Source of the DNA: Phylloscopus collybita
Lineage: Eukaryota > Chordata > Aves > Passeriformes > Phylloscopidae
Length of the DNA: 64,000 nt
NCBI GenBank assembly: GCA_027886175.1
Contig: JAJNNQ010000029.1
Coordinates: 3,100,001 to 3,164,000 of the forward strand
Direction: 5' to 3'
Part shown: positions 1 through 14,631 of the stretch, one piece after another
Layout of the letters: every line of letters begins with the position of its first letter
Position numbering within the stretch: position 1 is the stretch's first letter
Made by a program: the position numbers and the translations under genes
Notes under the pieces: model-generated
Database searches by the model: none
What the model saw: the letters and a program-made list of their open reading frames with translations, nothing else
What the model was told of the DNA's origin: nothing

Positions 1-3000
1 TGAGAAGACACAGATTTTCTTCAGCAGATTCCTGTACCTCTCTGTGAAAAAAAAAAAAAGCTCAGCTGTTTCATGCTATTTGATTTCAGTTTTGAAAAAA
101 CAGATTCAATGGCATTAAACTGAGAATATGTATATATGAGCAATATGTGAAAGCCTTCCTAAACCTATCAGTTACATTAAAAACTCTTTGCATCATTATA
201 ATATACATACTAGGAAATTGATGGAAGAGGATTTTCAGGATCTTCTAGAAGTCTCACAGCTTCATTTTGAAATGGAGCACAGTACTTTTATGTCCATTAC
301 AGGCAAAAATCCACCCTACCCTTCTTCCCTTCCGAGCATGATCCTGCTGAGGTGGTATGACAAAATCCCAAAGAGAGGTTTAAACTGTTTCAAAAATCCA
401 GGCTGAGATCACAAAGTGTTAGTATTAACAATTTATGACTGTTAGTGTTTCGAGTTTCAGAGGCCTTTTTTCTTTTATTTTATCCCCTTTTCATACAATT
501 TTCTGGCTCACTTGTAACAGCTGTTTTTCATTAATGGGTAAACAGCAACTTTTAATCAAATAATGAAGGTACAATGTGCTACTACCCATGACAGTTTAGT
601 AATAAGGATGGTGACCCAGTGTAATGTTCTGACATAAACTGCTTCCTTAGAAGCTTCCCTAGAAGACTTTAATCCCCATTAATTGCCGTGTTTAAAAATT
701 ACTCCAAACTCACTCTGAGGTAATTAGTAAAGAAGACCACAAATGAATGCCTAGAAGCTTCCTAATATTACTGTCCCAATTACACTAACCCCCCACTGTC
801 AGTTTCTCCTCAGAGAGACAGCCTGCTTCTGATGCAGGATGAACAGATTAAACTGAACATGATCCTGATTAATGCAAAAGCAAAACAGAGAACAGTAACT
901 GTCACTTATGCATTTGAGTCATTGAGCCTCTTACACCATTCCTTTTTGTGAGTTTCAGCACAGTTGTCTCCTTTAGCTGGTGACTACCTGGCTGTCCTCA
1001 CTAAATTACAGTCCTTCTTTTTTGGTCTTCATGAGAGGTCACAAAGACCTATTCCCATCTTCCAGCAAGTCTTTGAACTACAACCTTCTGAATTTGATCA
1101 AGGTCAAGCTCATCCTGCCTCAGCTCTTTGGTGTTTATCAGGGTCCTCTCTCCTTTACACTTCTGAAAGTTTATACTGTGTGTAGACGGGATGATGATTT
1201 ACCAATCCGTTTGATACCAAGATACTGTCATTAAGGCCATGGCTCCATGGCAATACTACATAAATCTACTTTCCTCACTTGCAGGAAAAAATGGAATGGT
1301 TAAGCATAGCAGCATCCACCATACCTTATCTTACTGTACAAAGTGTTCCTAGTAAATCCTTTGCCTCTTTGCAGTCCTACCTTTGCTCATACTAACTGGT
1401 CTGGACTACAGGCAGAATTCTCAGGATGGAAAGCCACCTCTAACCATCTTTCTCCTCATGAATGTTGCACATCTAAAAAAAAACCATATGAGAAGTAAAA
1501 CTAACACATTCCTCTGATTAGCTTCTTGGGATTCATTATTTTTCCAGTAACATTTCTGCACAGCTTATTTGGCAGCAAAGTCCCTGTTCTGGATGATGTA
1601 AATTTGACAACCTTTAATAAGAAACAGATGGTAAATGTATTTGCAGTGATGCAGGTGGCTGGCTTTGACTCTTGTTTCATAGGGATGCAGATGACTCAAC
1701 TAATGGGAGAAGAAGAGGAACAGAGATTTAAATTTAATATTTACTTTGGCAAATCATATATCTGGACCAATCTTAGAAAGTGACACATCAGCTGTCATCT
1801 AGAACCTATTTACATGAAAGGGTAGGGTAGTGATGAAGAGCTGGAAGATCTGCGGAAACAAAAGAACTTCTAGGTTACCAAGGCCAAATGGGAACTTACA
1901 CCAGTTTCAGCCTGGAGATGTAGCAGCAGGACCCTTGTCATGAAATCTCTCCTTAAATGGAACAAAAACAAGGACAATCTTCCGCCTGTGAGTCAAAGTA
2001 GCGCAAACTAACTGCAGCTGCACTATGGAGAGCTCATCCCCTTTGTTGTGTGCTGCTGGTCTTAAGACATAATAATTGTTGTAAGGTGGGAGATAGGAGG
2101 GAGGGATTCAGCTCCTGGTTTCTCTGTTTATGTGAGGGACCATTTGCAGCCAGCTGAAGGGAAGTTTTCCTCATTTGGCAGAAGTCACATCTTTGCGTGC
2201 TCTGGATAGGGGAGAGTAGTGTGGGAGTATCAGAGACACAAAATCTTTACAGACAATGTTGGAAAATTTTAACCTTGAAAGAGATAAATTTACAGGCACC
2301 ATGTCAAAACGTTGAAAAATCCTGAAGATGGGTAAAATTGCTCTGGAAGAGTAGCATGTGTCCTCAGTATGGCTAAGAGGAGCAACAGAAATAGAGGCTG
2401 CATATTCAGTCCCAAAGAAAAAGTTTTTCCTTTCACAGTTATGAAAATATAGACTGTTGTCATCAGCATTAATAAGCAGAATTCCTTGATCATTTTTCAA
2501 AGCTGAAAATATCTGTAATGATATTGACTTCAGATTTTTTTTTGTGGAATCTTAACCACTGTAAATGCTCTGTTCATTAGTGATATTTGGGTACATTTGA
2601 ATGTATTATTAGCATTTAAGATCTTTCTGTATGTCTGTATGTTCTCTAAAGATAATGCCAAGAAATATATTTCATTGTCAGGCCCAGTAATACACAACTT
2701 TCTGCACACGTGGTTAGGGATGCTGCAGCGCATAGAGTGGAGAGAACAGGAAAGCCAAGAAAGAACAAGCAAAGGACACAAGTATAAACAAGGCCAACTT
2801 AATATACCAGAGAAATAGGTATAAAACTTCAAGACGATGATGGAGATTCTACTGGGGTTTATGCAGTGAGAATTCAGACAAATGTTCTTAATTCCATCTC
2901 TTATACCAGAGTATAAATAATCCCTGAAGGAAAGGCTGAAAACCTGAATTTCAGTTGAACCATAACATTGCACAAAACACTTGGAGGAAAAAGTTCCCAC

Positions 3001-6000
3001 TGTAATATTTTCACACAGGCTGTTAGTGAGATCTCCTCGACATTCTCTTCTTTTAGAGTATGTATAAGATTTTTGTGCATGATAGTGTGTCCTACAGCCT
3101 TGGAGAGATACATTTGCATGTTTCCCCAGTCAGCCTCACAGACAGAGGTGAAGGCAGCAGTGGCTTATATTAGACATGTAGATATTCTTCTGCATTCTCT
3201 TGCACTTTCTGTTTATTTGTGAGAGAAGACGGTGCTTAGGGTGGCAAAGGCTGTGCACAGTAGAATCAGGAGGAGTCATGTGTAGCGTGGAGCTGCAGAG
3301 TATGGGGTGGTGTCTGGATCTTTTCAGATTGCCAATACAAACAGTTGTGGGATCAAATTATAATACAGGTCACAGAAAAAGAATCTGTATTAAAACATTT
3401 CAAAAAAAAGTCCTTTTTATCTATATTTTCAAAGACTACTTGTGCTAGAAACAGCATGTGTGAGCCCAAAAGACTTCAAAAAAAGGAATTCATTGACATT
3501 TCTGTGATAAAACATGACTGGGTAGGGAAAAATCTTAACTGATTGCTCTTCACTCTTATCTGCTTCTGCAGAGGCATAATTGAGCCCTAAAGCTATTGTC
3601 CCATTTGACATCTTTAACAAGAAATTAAGTCTCACTTTACTTGTGTCAGTACCATGCATGACCTCTCCTTGAAATAGGCAGCTCTTGAAAAACAAGGCAT
3701 TATATTCTCATTTTGAACTTGACCAGGAAACAGATTTTTCTAAATTCCAACCAGTAAGTTTCAATTCATATTTGTCTGAATGGACAATGCCAGTAACCTA
3801 CTGTGGCAGTGTGCTACAAAATAATGAAACACCTGTGTTTTACCTGCATTTGGAACAGATACACTCCAAGAAGAAATCACAGAAGCACCAATGTTTGGTC
3901 TTACAAAATGGGGCCTTGTACAGACTGAAAGTATCAGGTTCTTTTCATTGCTCTTTGGTCTAATTATAAAGTCCTGTTGGATCAAACACAGTGACTAACT
4001 GAGCAGTGTTGATAGAAACTTGCAGTATGGGTCAAATCTGAAAAAAAAACAGTGACATTCCTTAGTATGTACACAAAGAATCTCTCCTTAATTAACCTCA
4101 CTGAAGGAAGACTTTTCCAGTTTATCTAAAACATTCTGACAACAGGAAGAGTCATAAGAACATAATTTCCACATACAATTTTACCTTTACCTGTCAATTT
4201 TAACCTTAACATTTTGGGGTTTTGTTGTTATTTTCTTTTGCTTACCTTGACCATGAACTTACCTGGCACAAAGAACTTGCATTTAGATTACGCTAGCCTT
4301 TTAGAATTTTTTATTCTCTTTCTCTTGAGCCCCAAATGACTCCAGCATCATAAGAGCCTTTATCTCCTTCAAAAAACACATGCAGAAATTCCTAGATAAT
4401 AGTGCCACTGGGCTGCACAAAATGTGCTGCAGGTCTGTAAATTGTCTCTAGCCCCATGTAGAATATGAGTTGGTATTTGACAGCAGTGACCCAGGTAAAA
4501 TTTCCATCAGCTTATGAAGAGAATTACGCATGATCTTTACAAGGTCCAGACAGATGCACTTTCCTGGTATAATATGTGTGTCAAAAAGATGAAAAACATA
4601 ATCCTAGTAACTGTTTTGAAAATGGTTTTATCCATTAGGTAGCAGTCCCATTATCCTGAAGCTATTTATAACACTACTTTCTCAGCAATATGTTCATGAA
4701 CATCTTTATGTAACTCATCGTGTTTATGAATTAATATAGGCTCATAACATTTTTCTGTTGCAAGGGAACACTTTCATCTGTTTTTCATAAAAGGTGAACT
4801 GAACCACAGACATATAGAGCAACATGCAGATAAGAGAACATCAGCACTTTCAGAATTATGTCTTTGAAAGAGGTGCAATTTACCAGCTTTTCTCACCTTG
4901 CTCATGCTGTTGTGGTTAGAATGCAGCTGAGGGGTTTCAATCACTACTGTGCTACAGTAACACTAGATTTGGTCATACCCTTGGCATACAAATGCACCAA
5001 CAGCAGAGAAGATGAAAAATTCATGTAAGAAGCGGGCAAGTTAAGGAAATTTGCGATTTTTATGGATAAAACTGGAAAAAATAATGTGCTTACCCTATGT
5101 TTTAAAGTTCTTGAAAGTTAATCTGTGGTCCTGAGAAATCATGCTGATAAAGCTTAAAAAAACACCCCTTTATTTTAAAATAATCTTTATTGCACCTATC
5201 CAAAAGCACAGCCTTTCTATTTTGTCTTGCAGAAAAATAAAAAACAATCAAAGGAATGAGCAGGAAATAATTATTTTTGTTTTAACATGGAATCAGAAAA
5301 AAACCAAACCAAACTTATCTCTGAGATTTTCTGCTACTTTTTGTTTATTAAAAAAAAAAAAAAAAAAAGAAAAAGTGTAAGACAGTGGTTAGTATTTCAA
5401 AACAGCATTCAATATCCTGATTTTACATGAAGTTTCTAAGAAAACAGTTGGTCAATACAATTTGTTTTACTAACAGACCTTAGCAAAAATCAAACTTAAA
5501 AGAAATTATACATATTAGAGAAAATTTTGATTCAATTTGTGTAGCAAAGACTTTGAACTTCTTCATAACGCCTGCTAAATACATAAGCTCATTTTGCACT
5601 TAGTATTCCTGTGGTAACCCTAAACTCATCAGGGCTCACTGCAGCAACTGCATATTTATCCTAACTTTTAATTAAATATTAAAAATAGACAGATGTTGCA
5701 AAGAATCAAAAAGAAAATTTTAGGGTTTGAAATTATTTATCTATCAAACATGCTGCCAGAATTTTCATCTTGAAAGGTGAAACGGTGAAACAGTAATTCA
5801 CACAAGAGGAATGTGATAAGAGGGCACTGAATCACTTCCAGTGGGATTATTCAAGGCATGCAAAAGGCCTTGGATTTCAGCGACAAATACTGTTCATTTG
5901 CCTTGGAATAGGTGACACTGTTCCTCTAAACGACCTAGATATGCTGTAATCACTGGGGAGTTTTCAATGATAATGTGTTCAAATACCAACTACTAATTAT

Positions 6001-6353
6001 TATTTGCAATCATTAAACTAAATCAAAGTTGATAGAAATGACCACTATTTTAATTTGCAAGTCTTATTCTCCTTAAATTGTTCCAGGATGTTAAGGATGG
6101 TAATTGCTTCAAAGTCCTTTGCATATGTGTATGCAGAAGGTATGGTGGGAAGAGATAGCATCAGTTTTGGGGAGTAAAACCTCAGAGGAACAAGAAATTG
6201 CTCAGGGAAACTATTTCAGTAGAGCAAAAATAGTCTGTGCTCATTATGTGTCTTAAATAGGTGCTCTTTCCCAATTGAACTCCAACGGCAAAACCAAACA
6301 ATCAGTAGGGCTGTTACCCTGGTTCCCTCTCTACTCAAGCTTCCAAAGTCCAA

Positions 6354-6410
<57 letters not shown>

Positions 6411-9400
6411 CCAACATTTTAACAAGACCTGCAAAGCCCCACGCACCTTCTTCCTGGATGTCAATCTGCTGTTAATCTAAACTCCTGGTACCACACGGTC
6501 ACATAACCATACTGTTCTTCACTGAGTAAAAATTCATTGAATAATTTTTCTGAGAGTACAGAGAGATCTTTGGAAAAGTGAAAAAGGGAAAAAAAAAAAA
6601 GCAGAATGAAGAATCAGAATTCAAACAAAGCTTAGATGGACGCTCAGGCCTAACTTAGCTGTTTGAAGATCTGGGCTTCAAAAAGTGGAGATTCGTCATT
6701 ACTGCAGATGATACATGAGGCATGCAGATATCCACGAAGGTAATAGTTTTCATTGTGGTCGTTTCCACACAAACCAGCTTAGAGATATTTATTTAGCAAA
6801 AGCAAAGCAAATCCTGGCACATAATAATGTCATTTTGATTTAGATTAGATCACAGTCGACTAGGTTTAAATCTCCCAGGACAGTAAAATTCAGGCCCTAA
6901 TATTATCAAACAAACCTAAACAAATCTTAAAAATACTGCAACAACATTAAAAATAGACTCTAAACCAAAAAGCTATACGGAAAACAGAAATTTTAAAAAT
7001 AGAACCAAATGTAAAATATTACCTTTCAAATAGATTAATAATTTATTCTAGATATTGTAGTGTGTTGACCATCTAGCTATGTCATTAACCAGATCTGAGT
7101 CATGGCAATGATATTACATTTTAAGATAAGAGAAAACAAAAGAGGGAAAAAAGAAAAAGAGACTTTCACAGAGAAATTCAATTTAATTTTGGCTTTGTTG
7201 CCGCCAGAGACCAATTTGGAGCAAGTCCTGTGATAAATCCACGACCCAATGCCATTGCTGGGTTAATGAAGGGAGTTCAGGTAGGGAAATGAGAGGCGAG
7301 AGTAGCAAGGTGCTGATCGTCTGCAAATTACTTGCTGCAGGGCGTACGATGTTAAAGCTCAGAGAGTGAAATACACCATTTTTTTCTTGGATGATAAGCA
7401 GAGAGATTTACTTCACTTTCATTACTGTATTTCACCCGTCAAACTAATCCATTTTTGTGTACCCAGCAGTGTAACGTTATGGCAGAGGAATTTCATGTGC
7501 AAAAAAGGAGTTTAATACAGGCAGATCAAAGCGAAAACATATGAAGCTTTTTAGGTAAGGAAATACTTTTCTAAAATAATGAAAGTGCCGTTTTTAAAAT
7601 GTTTGATAGTGTTTACAGAAAACAAACAAACAAAGAAAACAACAACAAAAACAACAAAACACCTCTGGCAATTTTCTTTAGTAAATACTTGTATATTGTA
7701 CCTTCACATTTCTTTTCCAAGTAGTTACTTAAAACTGGGGGAAGGAATAACTTCTCCTGTAATACTTATGCCATCTATACAGAATGGTTTACTCTCCTTC
7801 CCCACATGTTCCAAAACCATAATTGTAATTATATTTTACTAACTTCAAAAGATAATTTCACATTTTTTTGTGAATTCATTAATCCTGTAACTTTATCTTT
7901 GTATTGCAGAGTTTTTTTTAGTACACCAATAACTCTACAAGTGCACCAGTCTGAAACTAGTGCTGCTAGACACAATCTTTATTTCTTGATTGGGTTAAGA
8001 GTTTGTTGTTTGTTGTTTGTTTTGTTACTGGGGTTTTTTTAGGTGATAGCTCTATCAAGTGAAGAGAATACTAAAGACTGTTTCCCCACCTCCTCTAAAT
8101 ATCTAGCATTAAATTCACTGCTGTCTTATAGCCTCAACTTTCAGGCACCTTCAGGCATTAATGGAGTTACTTTTGTGAGTGGCATTACCCTCATGTTCAT
8201 AGAATTAGTATTTTCTCTAATGTTGCTCTTTTGGGCTTTTCCAGGGAGCCAGGGTGTCTTGCATGGAGAAGGATGCAGGATTTCCACATGAAGCTTCAGA
8301 GTGAGCGGAATGTGGTTAAGGCATCTATCTGTTGCCTGTTTAGGAGCCACAGTGTGTGTCTTGATCCCTTGTGACTCTTCTTGAGAATAAAAAAATGTAA
8401 GAATTTGGACATTTCAGTGCTTTTTATTTTACCACTCCATTTTCTGAGCCTATGTAACAATGCTGGTTTGAACTGTGAAGCTGAAAGAAAAAAGGTAATA
8501 TAAGATATAAACAGATATGAGTTTCTCTACCACTTTCTAAAATTTCAGCTTTGGTGGTCACTACTTTACAGAAACAATTTTATGTTGTCCATTTTTCTAA
8601 GTAGTGTCGTATGTGAATTTTGAGTCTTAGTTGTTCCCAAGAACATTGCTGTACTTTTTTAAATTTGTGTGTTTAAAGGATGCAAGGGGGGAAAACTGTA
8701 ACAATTCCCCAAACCAAGAAAATTGGAGCACAACTTTAAACAACCTTAAGGAAAATTCCTCTGTTCCAAGAGGAAAAGAAGAAATCCTTCTGACATCTTA
8801 CATTTTATTGAATTAACACATAGCAAATTGTTCATCATATGAGGATATAAGTTGATTTTTCACATCCACTCTGAAGATCTTTCTAGCAGGGTAAAAGGGC
8901 TTGAAGGCCGTGATAGACTGGGTCTGGTACATACTGATAGCTATATTAGCCAAAACCAGGTAGACAAAGAAAAGCCCTACATGTTAATGAAAGCTTGGAG
9001 ACTCCGCGAAAACGATCTTGACACCACAGTGTGTCTTCTTTAGCAAATAGCAGGGAGTCCTTGATCTGTGAAGCCCGATAAGAGTGCAAGCAGCCATCGG
9101 CATCCCAGTTAGAAAGTCCTTTCAGGAGCAGAAAGACACTCTTCTGTGCTCCCGACGTCATTGCTAGTGCCAGCTAAAACATCCACTGAATATGTTGGTT
9201 CTACGGAAAAGGCGAGAGGTGAAATATCATGATTTCCTTATTTTTGAAAATTTGTGTAGAAAGTTAGAAAGGGCCGACAATTTTGTTAAAAAACAGGAAG
9301 CAAAAGTAGAATTCAGAAACTTGTGCCAAATGCTCCCCACTTCACAGGTGATGCAACAGCTACAGACTGTATGGTCAAGCAAACACCAGGTGGTACCTGA

Positions 9401-10734
9401 TCAAAAAATCACTTTTCACCCTGTGCTTCTGTTTTCAGATGTGAGGGCAGCTTCAGACTCTAGAAGCTGCTAAAAAATGACTGCTTGTGTTTCATACACA
9501 GGAACCAAAATGCCAGTCTCAGAAACCCCCTGGCCAGTGCCTATTGTCTTAGTACATATGTTAGCAGCACTGGTTATCATCATCTTCAAAATCTCTTCTT
9601 CCCTTCACCTGGAGAAAAGACAATTTCTAAAATTCTATTTTTTTTCATTCTAAACTTCCAGACGAAGAAAGAAAATGACAGTAACAGATTCTCCGACGCC
9701 TGCTCTCTGTGCTATTACCAGAGGTGAGCCCTGTATTTGCCATTGGCCTATGAAAGGATCTATGCTGAAATCTATTGCCCTGCTTCAGAGAGAGCTATTT
9801 AATTACATTTTTCCTAACATGTTCCCTCAGCTCCCATGCAGAATGAAAAGAACTGGTACTTTTATACCCAAAGTAAGATGTGATACTGGCTTCAGCTGCA
9901 GGCGTAGGTGCAGTGCCTGCTCCCTAGATACATATGACTTTTGTCTCTCTTCACTATCTGGAAGCATCTTCCAAAACATTTCTGAAAAGACACACTAGTA
10001 AAGACAGTTGGTGTGACTTTCCTACTAGCCCAGAATGAATATAATTGAGTGCTGTAGCCATCTGTTCAGACACCAGGGTTTGCATGCCTTTTCCAGACTT
10101 GTTAGCCAGAAAACTGGATCAAAGAAAGTAACTCCTTCTATGTTTTTAGAGAACATATGAAAGGTCAGGTCCTTGAATGAGTGCCTCTACAAGCTTTAAT
10201 CTCTGATTAAGCACAGGAACAACAAAAGCCTGAAGGCAATCGTATTTCTTACTGAAAGATTAATTAAAACTTATCAGAATGCTGCTTAATTTAGCCTTTG
10301 GCCTTTTGAATGTGCTAACAAGTCAGAATAACTGTGTAGAATCTTTGCAATAGACAACCAAAACAAATGGCAAAAGCATCAAGGTTAAATTGGTGGTCTG
10401 TCCATCTGCAGCTAAAGTGGGCACCTTATTTGCTCAGCAAATTTTCTGCAATCACTTCTGAGTTTTGGCTGTAGCCCTTAAGCAAGAACTGCTGACAAAA
10501 TGGAGGAACCAGTTTCCTGCGGACTTCTAGTATACGTCCAAAGTATTTTCTGGTAGTCATTAGGAACGTGATAAACATCTGAGGTGAGCAAAATGTGGAG
10601 GGTTTTTTTTCTCAGAAATAGTAACAAGCTTACTTTCAAGACATGTAATTCTACTTTCTAGGCTATTATTATTACTCTCATCTTCATTATTTTTGTTATT
10701 GCTCTAATTTCATAACACTGTAGATTCTGGCATG
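1..10734. other. intergenic, no gene recognised
   Basis: AT-rich DNA with stops in all frames. The longest open frames (for example 1526-1783, 2530-3000 minus, 9192-9473, 9675-9998) have no recognisable domain, no conserved-looking repeats of residues and no convincing splice setting. It holds several A-runs (5350-5368, 6355-6408) and an AAC/AAAC-rich patch near 7620-7660. Old, unrecognisable repeats are likely but I cannot name any. Confidence 0.6.
6355..6408. repeat. poly(A) run, 54 A
   Basis: An uninterrupted run of A. The short poly-Lys and poly-Phe frames across it are artefacts. It could be the tail of an old retroposed copy, but no identifiable body precedes it and no target duplication was seen. 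Confidence 0.9.
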
Positions 10735-11310
10735 GTGAGGTGTGACGGTGCAGGCAAGAACAGGATGGGGCTGCTGTGGTAGCTATGCTCTTTGATGAAA
10801 CATCAGTCTCATCACAGAACTAAAGGCAAAAGCAGCAGCTCACAGCACCCACACAGCACTCACACAACAGCCAGCAGCAGCCCCACAGCAGCCACAAATT
10901 TCTCTGTTACAAAGTATCTTAAGAACTTTTCAGCCAATAGTATATTACTAAAACTTACAGACAGTTGTTTTAACCAATCAATTACAGCACACGTACACCT
11001 GTTTCAAATAGTCATTTGTATACTTTTCCATTAACAATACACAATACCCTTATTAAGCTTAAGACCTTCTACTATTTTGTCAGGCATATATTTTCTGCAG
11101 TGTTATGATTTATTCAAGCCAAACCTAAAAACTCAGCCTTTGTTTTCCATGTCTTTGTTCACTATACTACTATATACTGCTGTATCTTTTCTAGTTCCAA
11201 ACTTTTCTCAGTTGCTGCAGATTCTGAGATCTCAGCTTTTTCTGTTTGAGGCCTGCTTTTTCAGCTCCTAAAGGTCCTTTTTGCTTTTAGTGTTTCTCAC
11301 AGTGAGGCAT
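10735..11310 (-). mobile_element. probable ERV LTR, minus orientation (edges approximate)
   Basis: Read on the minus strand this has the feel of a songbird retroviral LTR. It contains ATTGGTTAAAACAACTG and CTATTGGCTGAAAAG motifs (CCAAT-type boxes), followed by a GCTGCTG/GTGCTGTGTGGG-rich stretch and a TTCATCAAAG end. No clear TATA box and no clean TG...CA ends or target duplication were found, so both the edges and the class are uncertain. A 80-codon Ser/His-rich frame at 10792-11034 comes from the CAG/CAC-rich part and is not a gene. Confidence 0.42.
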
Positions 11311-13968
11311 GGGGCAAGGGCAGCTGCCTCCTCCATCAGCGTGTCCAAGGGGTCTTTACTGTTTTCTTCATGGTCTGAGAGATGGCTTTGATGAGACACA
11401 GAACACCACGTATTATGGAAATCCTTAAACCCAGCTGTCCATTTGTGTTATTCATTACTGAGTATCTCTGGGTCAATTTACCTGCCTAAAACAATGACAG
11501 ACTGTGGAGATCCCTTCACATAAAAGCATTAAATGGATTTAAACTCCTTCTACCCCTACCCCACACCCAGTTGCCCCTGACACTGACCATCAAAATGATG
11601 GAAAGTAATAATTCCTACAAAAATGGCACTTACTTCTCTCCACAAAAGAGTGTGAATGTGGCTTGGGGCAAATTAGACAGGGTCAGATGGGGTTTGGGGC
11701 TTTTGAGAATGGGTGGCTGAGAGCTTCTCCAGGGTGTGAGGACAGGCACTACTAACCAGAATCAGTACCATTAAGAACTAGCTTGTCACTAGTTACTTTA
11801 GGTTTTACCAGTTGCCAAAACTTTTCTACAATAGGAACAATGATATTTGACCCATCACAGTAGTGGTCAGACTCTGGAAAACATGTGCAGTCTCTTCTGC
11901 CCTACAGTGACCTCTCTAGACCAAGATTTGAGGCACGTGCATGACATTGATTATATAGTTGCTCTTTATTGTGGCAATTTTAAAAGAAATAGAGGTTTGT
12001 GGGATTTTTAGGGGGTTGTTTCCACATTAAATTCACTGTGAGGTTTGAAAGGCTTGGGTAAATCATATCAGGAGTTTGTAGATTTGTCCAAAGTTTGAAA
12101 CTTATCCTTTATTGGAAAGAACACAGAGAACGCTTCCATTTTCCCACTTCCATTAGTGAATAATTCTAATTTATCTGGCCTACCAGAAATTAAAGAATGA
12201 GATCTGATGAGTATATATGTATGTTTGTACAAACACAGATAAGTATGAAAAGGAAAAATACATACATATGTAGAAACATACATACAAAGTTTGTATTTAC
12301 TTCAGTAGATAGTGTATATATACACACAATATACTAAAATATAAAAACACTGACTTATATCCCAACAGAGTGATGTTGAACAAATTTGATTCATGACCAA
12401 CAGGGTGAGCTTCTTTCAGAGGCTCTTCAATTTAAACAAAAGTCTTCTAAATGCATGAACTTGTGTGATAAAAATGGCTCTTCTTTGTTGAACATTTACC
12501 ATGTTAAGCTATTAATGCAAGAATTAAGCAAACAAAAAAAAACCCAACAACATTCTGATTAGTAAATTTGCTAATTTACTTAATGGTTTTACCAGGTTTA
12601 TTGGATTTTGTTAATCTCTCTAGAATTAATTTTTCTATCCACATTCCCTTGAGAATTTTCCTTGCAAAGGAAGAAAAAAAGCCTGAGAGTTTTAGTACTC
12701 TGACATTTTTGTTTCACATTAAAACAAATTTCAGAGTCTCTAGAGGGAACACTACCTCCAGCTACTTACTCCATATGCACTTGTAGAGAAAAATATGGCA
12801 GTATTTAAAATGCAACATTCTAGTGAATATCTGAGATTTACATATGAATACTCAGATATTTTCTTTTCTAAGCACCATAAAATCTCATCAGTCATTTCTA
12901 AAATGTTCTGAGTGCTCCTGTTTGCTGCTCTTTCAAAATTGTGAACACTCTCTTTAAGGACCCTCCATCACTGCCTGTTCTGCTGAAGTATTTTCTGTGA
13001 GGGTTGAAAGGAAGTAATTTAGAGCAATAAAGAACTTGAAAGACACAGGCAAATCATTCTTGTTTCTGCTTAATTTAAGCTATTTAAATGGAAGATTTTT
13101 TTTTGTTTGTTCAGATCTCACATAAAGAATCCTCTTGAATGGATGCAGGTTGGACACAAGTCTGAAGGACTGCGTCTTCAGCAGAAAGCCTGTCTCCTGC
13201 TGTGCCAACTCCCACCACTTTGGCAGCTTCTCTAAGGAGTGACAGACAGAAACAGAACTGTGGCCCTTGACCTGCAGAACACTTTGTATACAGACCTTCA
13301 GAGAGTTGGCAGGTCCAGACACATTATCTGTCTATGGTGGGAGGATTGCAGGACACCTCCACGTCCATCTTCCTCTTAGCCGCACTAATGGCAGGACAGC
13401 AAAACTGGAGGGCATGTTTCCTGGAAACTGAAAGAAAGATGTAACCCACCCTCCGCCCCTCACCTCTGCGCACCTTGAAATGGCCTTATTGCATCCAACA
13501 ATTGGTATATTGGTCAGTACTGAAAGATCAACTCTGCTAGTGGAAGAAAAACAAAAAATTCATGTTATTCTTTTTTATAATTAACTTTAATTGATGCCTA
13601 TTTCAGCCTCTGAAAAGATGAACTTGAAGACGTTATCATAGCATTTGTGTAAAGTTTTTGTTTTAAAGACTATTGGCTCATTTTGTGCAGAGTTCGGGGG
13701 TTGGATTTTTGATTTTTTCCCAGAAGAAACTTTTCTTTTGAGTCATGATTTTTAAAGTTTGTATCTTAAATATTTATAAAGGATTGTAACTTAAATATTT
13801 ATCAGGGTTTTAGGTCTATATTTCACCTTTCTAGTTACTTTTGACATGTGCAAAAAAATTTTTATTTCAAAACTAATTCTAAGATTTAGCATATTCTATT
13901 TCTTTAAAAATTAAAAGCATCATGTACTTGTCAAATATTTAAAACACATTTTCAAAATGTGAATCATT
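11311..13968. other. intergenic, nothing recognised
   Basis: AT-rich sequence with short TA/CATA-rich stretches near 12210-12345. No gene, and no repeat family I can name. Confidence 0.55.
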
Positions 13969-13970
13969 TG

Positions 13971-14514
13971 TGAGAAATTATGCTCACTTTTAAAACTTCA
14001 AAGGTTTATTTAACCTTAGCAAAACACAACACAAGACTGAATAAGGAAAAAGGACAGCGGCCTGGGAGTTGGTTACCCCACAGCCATGACCTCATCTACA
14101 AAATGGCTGCTCCACCTTTTATACCCCTGGGCTGCATCAGCCAACCCTGGCCCCTCCCAAAGTCTGACAGAAGTTTTCTTCACTGGTTATTGGTGGAGGC
14201 TGCTTTCTTGCAACTTGCTTGGAGGTCAAGTGGTGCCATGCCATGCTTCCTAGTAATAAGCCTACCCTCCTCCCAACCAGCCCCATGCAAGGGACACAGG
14301 TACACGCCCTCTCTTCCATATATCCCAACTATGAGGGCCTTCCCTTGGCAACCATACCAGGGGAAAGGGGACTATGGGAAGAACAGAGGACAACAAACAA
14401 CAAATCACAATAACATAGCTATACACCAATAAAACTTCCCTTAACATACACATATCATCCATCCCTTAACTGCAGAAGCCAACCATTGTATTACCCATCT
14501 AAAAAAAAAATGCA
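13971..14514 (-). mobile_element. ERV LTR with TATA box and poly(A) signal, minus orientation
   Basis: On the minus strand the order is: a TG start near 14514, U3, TATAAAAGG (14115-14123), then about 105 nt of R-like sequence, AATAAA (14005-14010), and an end ...TCTCACA near 13971. A pyrimidine block just right of the LTR (cttttcctttcc, about 14517-14528) reads as a purine tract on the minus strand, as expected just upstream of a 3' LTR. No TSD was established. The outer end shares sequence with 18513-18586. Whether this is a 3' LTR or a solo LTR is inference. The open frames inside (13980-14432 and others) are not genes. Confidence 0.72.
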
Positions 14515-14631
14515 AACTTTTCCTTTCCTATAAGTTATTTGGCTTGAGCAATTAATTCTCATTTTTGATTTTGATGATCTAATCCTACTTCTGAGTCAAA
14601 TTTAATTTTGGATGAGCCATAATAGTATCTA

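Noticed and set aside
2530..3000. 156-codon open frame on the minus strand
   Set aside because: Cys/Ser/Leu-rich with no known domain, and overlapped by several other frames. Typical of chance frames in AT-rich DNA.
9192..9473. 93-codon charged frame (KRREVKYHDF..., LERADNFVKKQ...)
   Set aside because: It looks more protein-like than most, but no family was recognised and no good splice acceptor or donor frames it.
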